A stretch of DNA of 64,000 nucleotides from Fontibacter flavus (GTDB taxonomy: Bacteria > Bacteroidota > Bacteroidia > Cytophagales > Cyclobacteriaceae), in the NCBI RefSeq assembly GCF_042432905.1, contig NZ_JBHLWI010000001.1, positions 133,310 to 197,309 of the forward strand, written 5' to 3'. Below the pieces are notes generated by a model. The model saw only the letters and a program-made list of their open reading frames with translations, made no database searches and was not told where the DNA came from. Shown piece after piece: positions 34,163 to 43,234 of this stretch (the first letter of the stretch is position 1; the number at the start of each line of letters is the position of its first letter). The position numbers were made by a program, and so were the translations under genes.

Positions 34163-35281
34163 TCAGTTAAATAATTCCTTGAGTTTATTTTCCAAGGTCG
34201 GCCCACGAAGATCTTTTGCAATTATTCTCCCCTCAGGATCAATCATGTAAGTGGCCGGAATCGCATTGATCTGATAAGTGGCGGCAGCTTCGGAATTGAA
34301 ATATTTCAAATCAGAAACATGCGTCCAGGTCAATTGATCATCTGCAATCGCTTTAACCCAAGCCTCCTTAGTCCTATCCAAGGAAACTCCAAAAACTTCA
34401 AAACCCTGATCTTTGTATTGATTGTACAACCTGACCACATTTGGGTTCTCTTCTCTACATGGTCTGCACCATGCCGCCCAAAAGTCTATCAATACGTATT
34501 TACCCCTCAAATCAGAAAGATTAACCATTTCACCATCTGGATTTGGTAAGGAAATTTCCGGTGCCACCTGCCCAACTGAAAGTGCCCGCATGTCATCCAA
34601 CTGGGCCATCAAATTCTGAACTGTCTTGAAGCCAGGGTATTTTTCATTCATTTTACTCACCAACTCGTCCAGGAATTGGAAATCTTTTTTGGGATTGATC
34701 ATAGGCAAACCAGCCAAGGCTGCAAAACTACCATCCATCGTACCCAATAAAGCCTTTACTTTATCCGAATGATCAGACTCCAGGTTCATGGCTTTGAATT
34801 GGATATTCCTGATTTCTTCCTGATCTTTTTTGCCCATAGCTTCAAAATAGGCCGTATTCAGTTCGTTGATGCTTTCCTGGTATTCCGCCATCAGAGCTTC
34901 AATAGCCTGCATATGTTGTGAATCTGTGGAACCATTAACCTCAAGGCTCTGCTCATTGGAGAAATCATAGTTAACCTCTACATCTTGATCGTAAAGTGCC
35001 AGCCTCACTTCTTTCTTATCCATCAGATTCAGGACATAAAAACCAGGGCCATCTAAGACTAGATTATATTCATAAGTCCCACCTGATCCTACATTGATTT
35101 CAGAAATGGTTTCCGCCTGTTCATCGTTGATCATGGCCAGAACAATTTTACCTTCAGGCGCATTGCTCAGCTTTCCTGAGATTTCAACCTTACCGTCAAA
35201 TTCCCTCTTCGCATCCTGACTGCAAGAGACAAGAGAAATGAACAGTAAGAGGACCAATAAGTTTTTTGTTACTTGTATCAT
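34163..35281 (-). CDS. TlpA-type thioredoxin lipoprotein with N-terminal DUF4369 domain
   Basis: 372 residues. Lipobox LISLVSC gives a lipidated cysteine at residue 20. A DUF4369 domain follows (KVEISGKLSNAPEGKIVLAM). A helical middle precedes a C-terminal thioredoxin fold with WAAWCRPCREEN, a CxxC redox site, and the cis-proline segment NAIPATYMIDPEG. It is expected to reduce periplasmic disulfides, for example for cytochrome c assembly. It begins one base after the gatB stop and ends with a terminator, so it is the last gene of alaS-gatB-tlpA. Confidence 0.88.
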   Translation of the reverse strand: MIQVTKNLLVLLLFISLVSCSQDAKREFDGKVEISGKLSNAPEGKIVLAMINDEQAETISEINVGSGGTYEYNLVLDGPGFYVLNLMDKKEVRLALYDQDVEVNYDFSNEQSLEVNGSTDSQHMQAIEALMAEYQESINELNTAYFEAMGKKDQEEIRNIQFKAMNLESDHSDKVKALLGTMDGSFAALAGLPMINPKKDFQFLDELVSKMNEKYPGFKTVQNLMAQLDDMRALSVGQVAPEISLPNPDGEMVNLSDLRGKYVLIDFWAAWCRPCREENPNVVRLYNQYKDQGFEVFGVSLDRTKEAWVKAIADDQLTWTHVSDLKYFNSEAAATYQINAIPATYMIDPEGRIIAKDLRGPTLENKLKELFN

Positions 35282-35282
35282 A

Positions 35283-36743
35283 TCAGTTTTCTAATAGTTC
35301 TGTCAATATTTTTGTAGCCACTTTTGGATCAGCTTTGCCCTGGGATTTCTTCATCACCTGCCCCATAAACATCCCCATTAAACCTTTTTTGCCCGATCTG
35401 TATTCCGCAACTTTAGCCTCATTTTCAGCCAGCACACTTTCCACTATAGGCCTGATGCTCTCTTCATCACTTTCCTGAATCAGATTCAGACTTTGCGCAA
35501 TCTCCAAAGGAGACCTGCTGCTGTCCTCTAACATGACCGGGTAAATTTTTTGGGAAGCTACTGAGAAACTCACTTTTCCCTCATCAATTAAGGCAATCAG
35601 ATCAGCTAATCTTTTTGGCTGAATAGGAAAATCAGAAATATGCAAAGTCAATTCGTTGAGATAAGACTTTACAGGCCCCATCATCCAGTTGGATGCTGCC
35701 TTATAGTTAGTGGTCAACCCACATAATTCTTCAAAATACAATGCGATCTCCTTACTATCTGTCAAGACCCCTGCATCATATTCAGGCAATCCGAAAGAAT
35801 CGACAAATTTACGGTGCAGCTCCCTTGGAAGAGATGGCATCGAAACTTTCACACTTTCCAGCCATTCCTCAGAGACAATAACAGGACTTAAATCAGGCTC
35901 TGGAAAATACCTGTAATCGTTCAAATCCTCCTTTGTCCTCATACTGGCAGTGGTACCAGTGGTAGCATCAAAGGTTCTGGTTTCAGAAACAATCTCAATA
36001 CCTGCTTCTGCCAATTCAATCTGACGCTCAAACTCATGCTCAATCGCCCTTGCCACATTACGGAAAGAGTTCATGTTTTTCACCTCAACCTTCTTACCAT
36101 ATTCTTTCGCACCTCTGATGCGGACAGAAATATTGGCATCACATCTCAGAGAGCCTTCTTCCATATTCCCATCACAGATATCCAAATACCTGACCAGTTT
36201 TTTAATCTCTACCAAATAAGCATAAGCTTCTTCAGAAGAGCGGATATCCGGCTCTGACACGATTTCAATCAAAGGAACACCTGCCCTGTTGAAATCCACT
36301 AAGGTATCTACCTCACCTGCCAAGTGCATAGACTTACCTGCATCTTCCTCCATGTGGATACGGGTCAGGGTGATGGATTTTTTAGTACCGTCAGATAAGG
36401 TTACCGGCACTTCTCCTCCTACACAAATGGGCCCTTTGTCCTGGGTGATCTGATATCCTTTTGGAAGATCAGGATAGAAATAATTTTTTCTCGCAAAAAT
36501 ATTGGTCCTGGTAATTTCAGAATTACAAGCCAACCCCATTTTAATGGCATATTCAACAGCCTTTCTGTTCACCTTTGGCAAAGTACCTGGGTGGCCTAAG
36601 GTAATTACTGAAATATGGGTATTGGGGAGATTTCCAAATTCTGTAGAGTCTGAGGTGTACATTTTGCTTTGGGTGAGCAATTGCGCATGCACCTCCAAGC
36701 CTACTACCAATTCATATTTATTTTTAATGTCTGCTGAAAGCAT
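35283..36743 (-). CDS. gatB: Asp-tRNA(Asn)/Glu-tRNA(Gln) amidotransferase subunit B
   Basis: 486 residues, full length. With GatA and GatC it converts Glu-tRNA(Gln) to Gln-tRNA(Gln), and possibly Asp-tRNA(Asn). The start VVGLEVHAQLLTQSKM, the LGHPGTLP segment, KNYFYPDLPKGYQI, HMEEDAGK and GVPLIEIVSEPD are GatB landmarks. The C-terminal YqeY-like tRNA-binding domain ends KADPKVATKILTELLEN. GatA and GatC are elsewhere. 76 bases separate it from alaS. Confidence 0.96.
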   Translation of the reverse strand: MLSADIKNKYELVVGLEVHAQLLTQSKMYTSDSTEFGNLPNTHISVITLGHPGTLPKVNRKAVEYAIKMGLACNSEITRTNIFARKNYFYPDLPKGYQITQDKGPICVGGEVPVTLSDGTKKSITLTRIHMEEDAGKSMHLAGEVDTLVDFNRAGVPLIEIVSEPDIRSSEEAYAYLVEIKKLVRYLDICDGNMEEGSLRCDANISVRIRGAKEYGKKVEVKNMNSFRNVARAIEHEFERQIELAEAGIEIVSETRTFDATTGTTASMRTKEDLNDYRYFPEPDLSPVIVSEEWLESVKVSMPSLPRELHRKFVDSFGLPEYDAGVLTDSKEIALYFEELCGLTTNYKAASNWMMGPVKSYLNELTLHISDFPIQPKRLADLIALIDEGKVSFSVASQKIYPVMLEDSSRSPLEIAQSLNLIQESDEESIRPIVESVLAENEAKVAEYRSGKKGLMGMFMGQVMKKSQGKADPKVATKILTELLEN

Positions 36744-36819
36744 AATTTATCGCTGATTTCTTACAATTTTCCAAAAATGGATGCTAAATCAAGCAAAACC
36801 AAATTTGGATCACTTTATT

Positions 36820-39453
36820 CTATAATTGGTCTGCAAACAAGCCTTTTGCCTTGGCCAAGACATTGGGAAGACCTGCAAGATTTTTACCTCCTGCTGTGGC
36901 GAAGAAAGGTTGGCCTCCTCCTCCTCCCTGAATCTCTTTTGCCAGTTCCCTCACTGCATTTCCTGCATTCAGACCTTTTGAAGATACCAAGTCCTCATTG
37001 ATGACCACGGCAATCTGTGGTTTTCCGTCAATTTCCGCAGCCAAAACTGCTAAAACATCATCAACTTCATTTTTTAACTCAAATGCCAATTTCTTCAAAG
37101 CATCAGCAGAAGGCAACTTTATCTCTGCAAGAATGAGATTGACACCATGAAAACTTTCTGCTTTCTTGATCAATTCCTCCTTCAAAGCACCTGCCTGCTG
37201 AAGATGAAGTGATTCAATCTCTTTTCTCAGCTCATTTCTTTCCTGCAGCAAGGCCTCTAGGGATTTCTTTATATCCTTAGGGCTTTTGAGCATTTCCTGA
37301 ATCTCCTTAACCAGGTTGATCTGCTGATTGACAAAATCCTCAGCTGCCTGTGCCGTAATCGCTTCAATTCTCCTTACACCCGCTGAAATGGATCCTTCTG
37401 ATACTATCTTGAACAAACCAATTACTCCGGTAGCAGGCACATGGGTTCCTCCACAAAGTTCAACGGAAAAAGCTTTATCAAATGTGATAACTCTCACAAA
37501 GTCCCCGTATTTTTCACCAAACAAGGCCGTTGCACCTTGCTTCTTGGCCTCTTCTATCGGTACATTCCTTTGTTCACTAAGTGGAATATTTTCACGGATT
37601 TTGGTGTTGACGATCTTTTCCACTTGAGCAATTTCTTCATCTGTCATTTTTGCAAAATGAGAAAAGTCAAACCTCAACAAAGATTCATTGACCAATGAAC
37701 CTTTTTGCTGCACATGGTCTCCCAGCACTTCCTTCAATGCTGCATGAAGCAAGTGCGTCGCACTGTGATTGTTCATGCTCAGTTTTCTGTTTTCAGCATT
37801 TACTTCTGCTTCAAAAACAGCCGATGGGTTTGTAGGAAGCTTGTTTACAAAATGGACAATCAGATCGTTTTCCTTTTTAGTATCCAAAACTTGTATGCGT
37901 TCCTCCCCTGTAATTAGCCATCCCTGATCTCCTACTTGACCACCACTCTCTGCATAAAACGGAGTCCTGTCCAAGACGATCTGAAACCTGTCCCCTTTTT
38001 TGTCTTTGATTTGTCGGTATTTGACAATTTGGCTTTGTGCTTGCAGGTAATCATATCCGACAAACTCTACGCCCTCTTCCTGACTGACCATTACCCAATC
38101 ACCGGTTTCCTGTTCAGCAGCAGCTCGGGACCTGTTCTTTTGGATTTCCATTTCAGAAACAAATCCCTTTTCATCCACAGACAACCCATTTTCCCTGGCA
38201 ATCAGAGAGGTAAGATCCAATGGGAATCCATAAGTATCGTAAAGTTCAAAGGCAATTTTCCCATCAATGATCTTTCCACCGTTCTTATTCAGTTCATCCT
38301 TCAATTGATCCAGTTTTTTCAGGCCATTGTCCAGAGTTCTCAGGAAAGAAGCCTCTTCCTCCTTGATTACTTTGGCTATAAAGTCCTGCTGAGCGGCAAC
38401 TTCCGGAAAAATATCTCCGAAGTTTTCTGCCAGCAAAGGCAACAATTCATATAAAAACGGTTTCTGGAAACCAAGGAAAGTATAACCATATCTCACCGCC
38501 CTTCTCAAAATCCTTCTGATCACATAACCAGCTTTATTATTGGAAGGCAGCTGACCATCTGCTATCGTAAATGAAATCGCACGGATATGGTCCACAATAA
38601 CCCTCATGGCGATATCTATCTTCTCATCCTGGCCATACTGTAATCCTGATTTGGATTCAATGGCCCTGATAAATGGCATGAAAACATCCGTGTCATAATT
38701 GGATGATTTGTTCTGTATTGCCCTTACCAATCTTTCGAATCCCATGCCGGTATCCACGTGCTTGGCCGGCAATTCCTTCAAACTTCCATCCGAAAGCCTA
38801 TTGAATTGCATGAATACCAGGTTCCAGATTTCTATCACTTGAGGATGGTCATTATTGACCAAATCATAGCCACTGACCGCTTTTCTTTCTTCGTCAGTAC
38901 GAAGGTCTATGTGGATTTCAGAGCAGGGTCCACAAGGTCCCGTATCTCCCATTTCCCAAAAGTTGTCTTTCTTATTGCCAAAAAGAATCCTGTCCTCAGG
39001 TACTATGCCGCTCCAAATTTGGAAAGCTTCCATATCCTTATCCAAATTATCACCTGCATCGCCTCCAAAGACAGAAACATACAGCCTGTCTTTTGGAAGT
39101 TTGTACACTTCAGTCAAAAGTTCCCATGCCCATTCAATCGCCTCTTTCTTAAAATAATCCCCAAAAGACCAGTTCCCCAACATTTCAAACATGGTATGGT
39201 GATAGGTGTCGACACCCACTTCCTCCAGATCATTATGTTTTCCGGAAACCCTGAGACATTTCTGGCTATTGGCCACTCTGGTCGCTTTAGGTACATCGTT
39301 TCCCAGAAAATAATCCTTGAATTGATTCATACCGGCATTGGTAAACATCAATGTAGGGTCATTTTTAACCACTATAGGTGATGAAGGAACAAATTGGTGC
39401 TGTTTGGACTTGAAAAACTCAATAAAAGTACTTCTGATTAATTTGGCTTCCAT
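36820..39453 (-). CDS. alaS: Alanyl-tRNA synthetase
   Basis: 877 residues. It charges tRNA(Ala). A class II catalytic domain opens IRSTFIEFFKSKQHQFVPSS. The editing domain has the zinc ligands of HSATHLLHAAL (HxxxH) and the later CGGTHV. The C-terminal C-Ala domain ends with the glycine-rich IQGGGGGQPFFATAGG. All expected parts are present. Divergent from the M23 peptidase gene. Confidence 0.97.
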   Translation of the reverse strand: MEAKLIRSTFIEFFKSKQHQFVPSSPIVVKNDPTLMFTNAGMNQFKDYFLGNDVPKATRVANSQKCLRVSGKHNDLEEVGVDTYHHTMFEMLGNWSFGDYFKKEAIEWAWELLTEVYKLPKDRLYVSVFGGDAGDNLDKDMEAFQIWSGIVPEDRILFGNKKDNFWEMGDTGPCGPCSEIHIDLRTDEERKAVSGYDLVNNDHPQVIEIWNLVFMQFNRLSDGSLKELPAKHVDTGMGFERLVRAIQNKSSNYDTDVFMPFIRAIESKSGLQYGQDEKIDIAMRVIVDHIRAISFTIADGQLPSNNKAGYVIRRILRRAVRYGYTFLGFQKPFLYELLPLLAENFGDIFPEVAAQQDFIAKVIKEEEASFLRTLDNGLKKLDQLKDELNKNGGKIIDGKIAFELYDTYGFPLDLTSLIARENGLSVDEKGFVSEMEIQKNRSRAAAEQETGDWVMVSQEEGVEFVGYDYLQAQSQIVKYRQIKDKKGDRFQIVLDRTPFYAESGGQVGDQGWLITGEERIQVLDTKKENDLIVHFVNKLPTNPSAVFEAEVNAENRKLSMNNHSATHLLHAALKEVLGDHVQQKGSLVNESLLRFDFSHFAKMTDEEIAQVEKIVNTKIRENIPLSEQRNVPIEEAKKQGATALFGEKYGDFVRVITFDKAFSVELCGGTHVPATGVIGLFKIVSEGSISAGVRRIEAITAQAAEDFVNQQINLVKEIQEMLKSPKDIKKSLEALLQERNELRKEIESLHLQQAGALKEELIKKAESFHGVNLILAEIKLPSADALKKLAFELKNEVDDVLAVLAAEIDGKPQIAVVINEDLVSSKGLNAGNAVRELAKEIQGGGGGQPFFATAGGKNLAGLPNVLAKAKGLFADQL

Positions 39454-39493
39454 GTAAGCTTTTGAGAATGTTCGGATTGTATAGATTTTTATT

Positions 39494-39501
39494 TATATTT
39501 G
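39494..39501 (+). promoter_or_regulatory. Putative -7 element (TATATTTG) for the M23 peptidase gene
   Basis: TATATTTG matches TAnnTTTG, 71 bases before the ATG at 39572. A TTG at 39477-39479 lies upstream, but the spacing is shorter than the usual 19 bases. Confidence 0.45.
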
Positions 39502-39571
39502 TGGGCCTTGAAGTAAATCACCCATTGCCCTCAAAGGCTACAAAATTAGAAGAATTACCCTTCAAAACGTA

Positions 39572-40549
39572 ATGAGTAGAATAAAATATTACTACGACCC
39601 AAAAACCTGTAAATACGAGAGATACACGAGAAGCAGGTGGGACATAGCGCTTAATGCCTTAGGTTTTTTATCGCTTGCATCAATTTTAGCTGTTGTTTTC
39701 ATCATTGCTTTCAACGCATATTTTGATAGTCCCAAAGAACTGATGCTCAAAAAAGAGAACAGTGAACTAAAATTATACTACAGTCTCCTGGAAGAAGAAG
39801 TAGGGAAAATGAACAGCATGCTGACTGACCTGCAGCAAAGAGATGACAACTTGTACAGAATTATTTTTGAGTCGGAACCTGTGGCACCTGAAATCAGAAA
39901 AGCGGGTATCGGTGGCACTGATCGGTACAGGGATATAAGGGAAAAAGGCCTTAACCAAGAAGAAATGATCATCAACTTGCACAGTAAAATTGATGGTTTG
40001 AAAAGACAATTATATGTGCAGTCTATTAGTTATGATGAAATCACGGACATGGCCCTTAAAAAAGAGGAATACTGGGCAGCTATTCCGGCCTTACAACCTA
40101 TCCTAAATGAAAACCTAAACCTTTTGGCTTCAGGATACGGCGTTAGGGTCCACCCTATTCTAAAAGTTAGAAAAATGCATACAGGGGTTGATTTTGCAGC
40201 TCCAAAAGGAACTCCGATTTATGCTACGGGAGATGGAATCGTTAAAGAAGTGAAAACTGTTTTTGGCGGTTATGGCAAATATATTGAAATAGATCATGGC
40301 TTCGGGTTCGTGACCCGATATGCCCATATGAATGACTTCAAAGTTAAAAAAGGACAAAAAGTTAAACGTGGGGATATCATAGGAACAGTAGGAAATACAG
40401 GTTCCTCCACAGCTCCCCATATTCACTATGAAGTGATGAAAGATGGGAAATTTGTCAACCCTGTCAATTACTTCTTCAAAGACCTTACCCCTGAAGAATA
40501 TGACAAAATATTGGAATTGGCATCTAAAGAAAACCAATCCCTGTCCTAA
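39572..40549 (+). CDS. M23 family peptidoglycan endopeptidase (membrane anchored)
   Basis: 325 residues. One N-terminal membrane helix (FLSLASILAVVFIIAF, about 33-48) is followed by a coiled coil (ENSELKLYYSLLEEEV). The C-terminal LytM domain has zinc ligands H and D in KMHTGVDFAAPKG and H-x-H in HIHYEVMKDG, with GYGKYIEIDHG and YAHM between them. It cleaves peptide cross-links of the cell wall, or activates amidases, in the periplasm. All catalytic residues seem intact. Monocistronic with a terminator. Confidence 0.92.
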   Translation: MSRIKYYYDPKTCKYERYTRSRWDIALNALGFLSLASILAVVFIIAFNAYFDSPKELMLKKENSELKLYYSLLEEEVGKMNSMLTDLQQRDDNLYRIIFESEPVAPEIRKAGIGGTDRYRDIREKGLNQEEMIINLHSKIDGLKRQLYVQSISYDEITDMALKKEEYWAAIPALQPILNENLNLLASGYGVRVHPILKVRKMHTGVDFAAPKGTPIYATGDGIVKEVKTVFGGYGKYIEIDHGFGFVTRYAHMNDFKVKKGQKVKRGDIIGTVGNTGSSTAPHIHYEVMKDGKFVNPVNYFFKDLTPEEYDKILELASKENQSLS

Positions 40550-40573
40550 TCACTTTCAGGTTCAAAAAAAGCT

Positions 40574-40612
40574 AAAAACCTCTATCAGCCAGTTTCCGAT
40601 AGAGGTTTTTTC
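40574..40612 (+). terminator. Terminator after the M23 gene
   Basis: A perfect 13-bp stem (40574-40586 with 40598-40610) and an 11-base loop followed by T residues. Confidence 0.85.
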
Positions 40613-40740
40613 ATATCCTACCGCCTACTTATCGGATTTAATCAAACTGTAGCCTTGGCTATCCTAAAAGTATGCTACAACCACTTCCCCAAGAAATTTC
40701 CCGATAATACAACCTGAGCTCAACACAAACCAATACCTTT

Positions 40741-40933
40741 CCTCTCTTTTAACTCTTGGTACATATTACTTGGTACTTGGTTCATGGTACTTGGTCCATC
40801 AAAAATCTTATGTCTCGCATCTCGCTTCTCCCCTCTTAGCTCTTGGATTTTGAGATTTGCGTCTTGTATCTTGTATCTTGAGTCTTGTATCTTGTCTCTT
40901 GTGTCTAGTATCTTGAGTCTCGCCTCTCGCCTC
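40741..40933. repeat. Low-complexity degenerate word-repeat tract abutting the tamL stop
   Basis: Plus-strand sequence consists of drifting copies of short words such as TACTTGG (40761-40795) and TCTTGTATC/TCTTGAGTC (40862-40918), then CGCCTCT units. On the tamL transcript strand it is purine-rich and starts immediately after the TGA at 40934. An open frame of 78 codons crosses it, but its composition is only a reflection of the repeats. The bases 40613-40740 before it hold no feature I can support. Confidence 0.75.
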
Positions 40934-43225
40934 TCAAAACGGATATCCAATCGCAAAATTCAAAATCAGATTTTCCCTTCTCCATTCCCTAGAGTTAAAC
41001 CTGATCTCTTCCATCCAGCGCTCATTCTTTTCCAGCCAGGGTCTTCTGACAGGGGTGGCCAAATCAAACCTCAATACAAAAATCTGAATATCTACCCTCA
41101 ATCCAAATCCGGCTCCAACTCCGAGTTCCTCTGCCCAGTTTCCCGAAAACCTTCCTCCGGGAAGTGCCTCGTTTTCTTTGAACAACCAAACATTCCCTGC
41201 ATCAGCAAAAATTGCCCCTTTCAGATATTTATTGAAAGGAAAACGGTATTCCAGGTTTGCCTCCAACCGGATATCCCCTGCCTGATCAAAAAATCCACCG
41301 CTTCCGATACTTTGTGGAATAAATGAACCTGGGCCTAATGACCTAATCCTAAATGCACGCACACTCCTGGGACCTCCGGCAAAATACTGCTTCACAAATG
41401 GCAAAGACAAAGAATTTCCTAAAGGCACCCCTGCCCCTGCAAAAATCCTGGAAACCAATACACTCTCTTTGGTGAATTTGTGGTAAAACCTGAGGTCAAC
41501 ATCTCCTTTTATGTATTGGGCAAATTCCAACCCAAAAATACTACCTGGGTTTTCTGAATTGAAAAGGGTTTTTGCCCCTCTAAAGAGATTACCTGCCAAA
41601 TCAACAGTTGCCCCTAAAAATATCGCATTCTTCCTATGCTCATCTACCAATTGGTTATAGTTGAAGGTATAATTCATCCCGGAAATAAACTGCTGCTCAA
41701 AACTTCTTCTCAGGAAAGGGTTGGCCGTCAATATCTCCTCAAATTCCGGAGATGTATTGGCAAGATTGACAATACTAAGACTCACTGGATTAAATTCATG
41801 ATAGACATAGCGATTCACATTCCAGAAATACCCAAAAGAAGCATTATAAGAGGACAATTGGTAAAGGGAAGTCCTGTTTTGATATTCGTACCCAAGATTG
41901 ATTCTCGTTTTGGGTATGGAATGCTGAAAACGGTTCATTACAGGTACGGGAAATAGCACCCGGGGAAAGACCAAAGAACCCTGCAACCCTAACTCAATGG
42001 AACGCAAAGCATCCCTATTGCCAGATTGTATCTGTTGCTCATAGCCAAACTTACCTGTGATATTCAAAATCTCTCCGGCTCGGAACATATTCCTGTTCTG
42101 GTAATTCAGGATCAATGCAGGCCCGACAAAACTGTTGGATTTGGTCACCCCCTGTATTTCTGCTCTTACCGTTCTTTTACTCAATGGAGACAGTAATATG
42201 GTGGCTTTTAAAGGATAAGTCCCATCTTCCGACCTAACAGTGTCTAACTCGTCAAAAGCAATATTCACATACCGGAAATTACCAATGTTGGAAAGCCTGT
42301 TTGACGTCAAACGGGAATTCTGGGGATTAAATTTGTTTCCCTCTTTTAACAACACATAGTTTTCCAATAAACCTGGTCTGAAAACCTCAGGACGCTGTAT
42401 GATGTCAATACCCCTGACTGTTACCGTATCCAAATCTTCCATATCCTGATTGAGACCATAATTCGGAAAAACCTGAACATTTTGAATTGTATAAGGATGG
42501 ATCGCAATTTCCGGAGTATTGGTTTTCAAGCGAAGGTATAAATCATATTTCCTATCCTCGTATTGATTGGTATCCGCTTCAAAAATCAGAAGATCTGGAT
42601 TGAAATTATAGTATCCTTTGGACTTGAGGTCCTGGTCTATCCTTTCCCTTTCCTTTTTCAATTCATCCAAATCCAACTTTTTTCCTTTGACCATCAAACG
42701 GTTCTCAAATGAATTAGCTACCTCTCGCATGACAGGAAGGGTATCCGCCAGTAACTGATAAGTTTCCAAAATATAGGGAGCTGAAACATCCAGTCTGTAT
42801 GCCAAAGAAGCAAACTTGTCCTTTTGAATCACTTCAAAGTCCTCGGTGGAATAAAAAAAACCCTTATTTTCCAGTCTGTTGATCAGGATATTGCCTGTTC
42901 TTTCAGGTGCCATTTGACTAAGGTAAACAGGCCGCTCTCCAAACTTTTTATTCAAAAACCTAATGATAAATCCCGGCTTTTCTTTCTGCCCTTTGTAATA
43001 TGACCAAAGTCCAAACCTAACACCTAATATCTTGCTATTAGGTTTGGGCCTGATCAGACTCTCCAGATCACCTTGTAACTGCTTTTCCTCTTTTTTAGAT
43101 AGTTCTGCCCGCAATTCAAGAGTAGAACCGGTATACAAATGTTCCCCTTCCGGAATGAATTTCTTCACACCGCAGGAAGAAAATATCCCGATCAAAAATG
43201 CTGCTATGTAAAGTTTCCTGATCAT
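40934..43225 (-). CDS. tamL: TamL-type BamA/TamA outer membrane lipoprotein
   Basis: 763 residues. The lipobox LIGIFSSC puts a lipid on the cysteine before GVKKFIPEGEHLYTG, which is the Bacteroidota version of TamA known as TamL. POTRA-like domains fill about 30-370 and a 16-strand Omp85 barrel the rest, with the family motif VRAFRIRSLGPGSF near residue 620 and the C-terminal strand NFAIGYPF ending in phenylalanine. With TamB it helps assemble outer membrane components. Starts 9 bases after the tamB stop. Confidence 0.92.
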   Translation of the reverse strand: MIRKLYIAAFLIGIFSSCGVKKFIPEGEHLYTGSTLELRAELSKKEEKQLQGDLESLIRPKPNSKILGVRFGLWSYYKGQKEKPGFIIRFLNKKFGERPVYLSQMAPERTGNILINRLENKGFFYSTEDFEVIQKDKFASLAYRLDVSAPYILETYQLLADTLPVMREVANSFENRLMVKGKKLDLDELKKERERIDQDLKSKGYYNFNPDLLIFEADTNQYEDRKYDLYLRLKTNTPEIAIHPYTIQNVQVFPNYGLNQDMEDLDTVTVRGIDIIQRPEVFRPGLLENYVLLKEGNKFNPQNSRLTSNRLSNIGNFRYVNIAFDELDTVRSEDGTYPLKATILLSPLSKRTVRAEIQGVTKSNSFVGPALILNYQNRNMFRAGEILNITGKFGYEQQIQSGNRDALRSIELGLQGSLVFPRVLFPVPVMNRFQHSIPKTRINLGYEYQNRTSLYQLSSYNASFGYFWNVNRYVYHEFNPVSLSIVNLANTSPEFEEILTANPFLRRSFEQQFISGMNYTFNYNQLVDEHRKNAIFLGATVDLAGNLFRGAKTLFNSENPGSIFGLEFAQYIKGDVDLRFYHKFTKESVLVSRIFAGAGVPLGNSLSLPFVKQYFAGGPRSVRAFRIRSLGPGSFIPQSIGSGGFFDQAGDIRLEANLEYRFPFNKYLKGAIFADAGNVWLFKENEALPGGRFSGNWAEELGVGAGFGLRVDIQIFVLRFDLATPVRRPWLEKNERWMEEIRFNSREWRRENLILNFAIGYPF

Positions 43226-43234
43226 TTCATTACG

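Noticed and set aside
40720..40956. Open frame of 78 codons on the minus strand
   Set aside because: The product (DTRDKIQDSRYKIQD-type repeats) merely reflects the word-repeat DNA and overlaps the tamL end.
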